Of a stretch of 5,206 nt of DNA, positions 5,047-5,206 are shown piece after piece. The stretch lies in NCBI GenBank assembly GCA_934255435.1, contig CAKQNZ010000142.1:1-5206 (forward strand), read 5' to 3'. Positions within the stretch are counted from its first letter, which is position 1, and each line of letters begins with the position of its first letter. Source of the stretch: an uncultured Clostridia bacterium. Its GTDB lineage: Bacteria > Bacillota > Clostridia > Peptostreptococcales > Anaerovoracaceae. The translations under genes and the position numbers were made by a program. Below the pieces are notes generated by a model, which saw only the letters and a program-made list of their open reading frames with translations, ran no database searches and was not told where the DNA came from.

Positions 5047-5206
5047 TCATCCTCTGCCGTATATCTCCACCTGCTGCACCATGTGTCCTATATTGCCTTC
5101 ACCTGCAAAGGTCTGCATGTCGAAAAAGTCTGTGTCTTCAAGCGGTATCCAGCACAGGGGGTGTTTCTCCGGTACGAGGCTGACTTCTCTGTGCAGAGTC
5201 CCGACA
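5047..5206 (-). CDS. C-terminal end of an unidentified protein, possibly Nudix-type hydrolase
   Basis: An open minus-strand frame enters at the right edge and runs 52 codons to TGA (5047-5049). It begins VGTLHREVSLVP and continues EKHPLCWIPLEDTDFF, ending MVQQVEIYGRG. The codon style matches its neighbours, and a terminator follows at 4973-5012, both of which support a real gene. The EKHPLCWIPLED stretch resembles the end of Nudix hydrolases, where a Trp-x-Pro-Leu follows the fold's last strands, but the Nudix box itself would lie outside the window, so the assignment is a guess. The gene is read in the same direction as the cysteine synthase gene, 167 bp upstream of it, yet separated by the terminator and a promoter. 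Confidence 0.6.
   Translation of the reverse strand, partial: VGTLHREVSLVPEKHPLCWIPLEDTDFFDMQTFAGEGNIGHMVQQVEIYGRG

Overview
The window looks like chromosomal DNA of a strictly anaerobic, low-to-mid GC Bacillota/Clostridia-type bacterium. This rests on AGGAGG-type ribosome binding sites, heavy use of ATA (Ile) and AGA/AGG (Arg) codons, extended -10 promoters, a butyryl-CoA-dehydrogenase-like acyl-CoA dehydrogenase, and a clostridial-style cysteine synthase. It is an inference from style; no marker gene fixes the taxon. I see no mobile element, CRISPR array, tRNA or rRNA.

Layout. (1) Bases 1-481, minus strand: the N-terminal 160 residues of an acyl-CoA dehydrogenase, cut by the window edge. 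(2) Bases 482-781: a 300-bp divergent control region. It holds one promoter for each direction, both with the same extended -10 (TGATATAAT), a palindromic candidate operator, and a roughly 110-nt leader with competing hairpins in front of the next gene. (3) Bases 782-2659, plus strand: a 625-residue fusion of a STAS domain (anti-sigma-factor-antagonist fold) to a complete adenylate-forming acyl-CoA synthetase. This is the most unusual item; the Ser that is phosphorylated in SpoIIAA/RsbV proteins is Ala here. (4) Bases 2660-2818: a short gap with a nested hairpin (probable terminator) and a strong Shine-Dalgarno awkwardly placed for the next gene. (5) About 2819-3709, plus strand: an unrecognised lipoprotein with a helical N-terminal half and a C-terminal beta-rich domain. 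(6) Bases 3710-3949: convergent gap with an intrinsic terminator. (7) Bases 3950-4879, minus strand: a PLP-dependent cysteine synthase with its own promoter and leader hairpin. (8) Bases 4880-5046: promoter of that gene, interleaved with the terminator of the gene behind it. (9) Bases 5047-5206, minus strand: the last 52 codons of another gene, possibly a Nudix-type hydrolase.

How they may work together. A CoA ligase that activates a carboxylate and an acyl-CoA dehydrogenase that oxidises an acyl-CoA are divergently transcribed from a shared region, so they may serve one acyl-CoA pathway. The STAS domain could link the ligase to a protein partner or a regulatory network; this is inference. 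The lipoprotein, cysteine synthase and right-edge gene show no clear functional tie to that pair.
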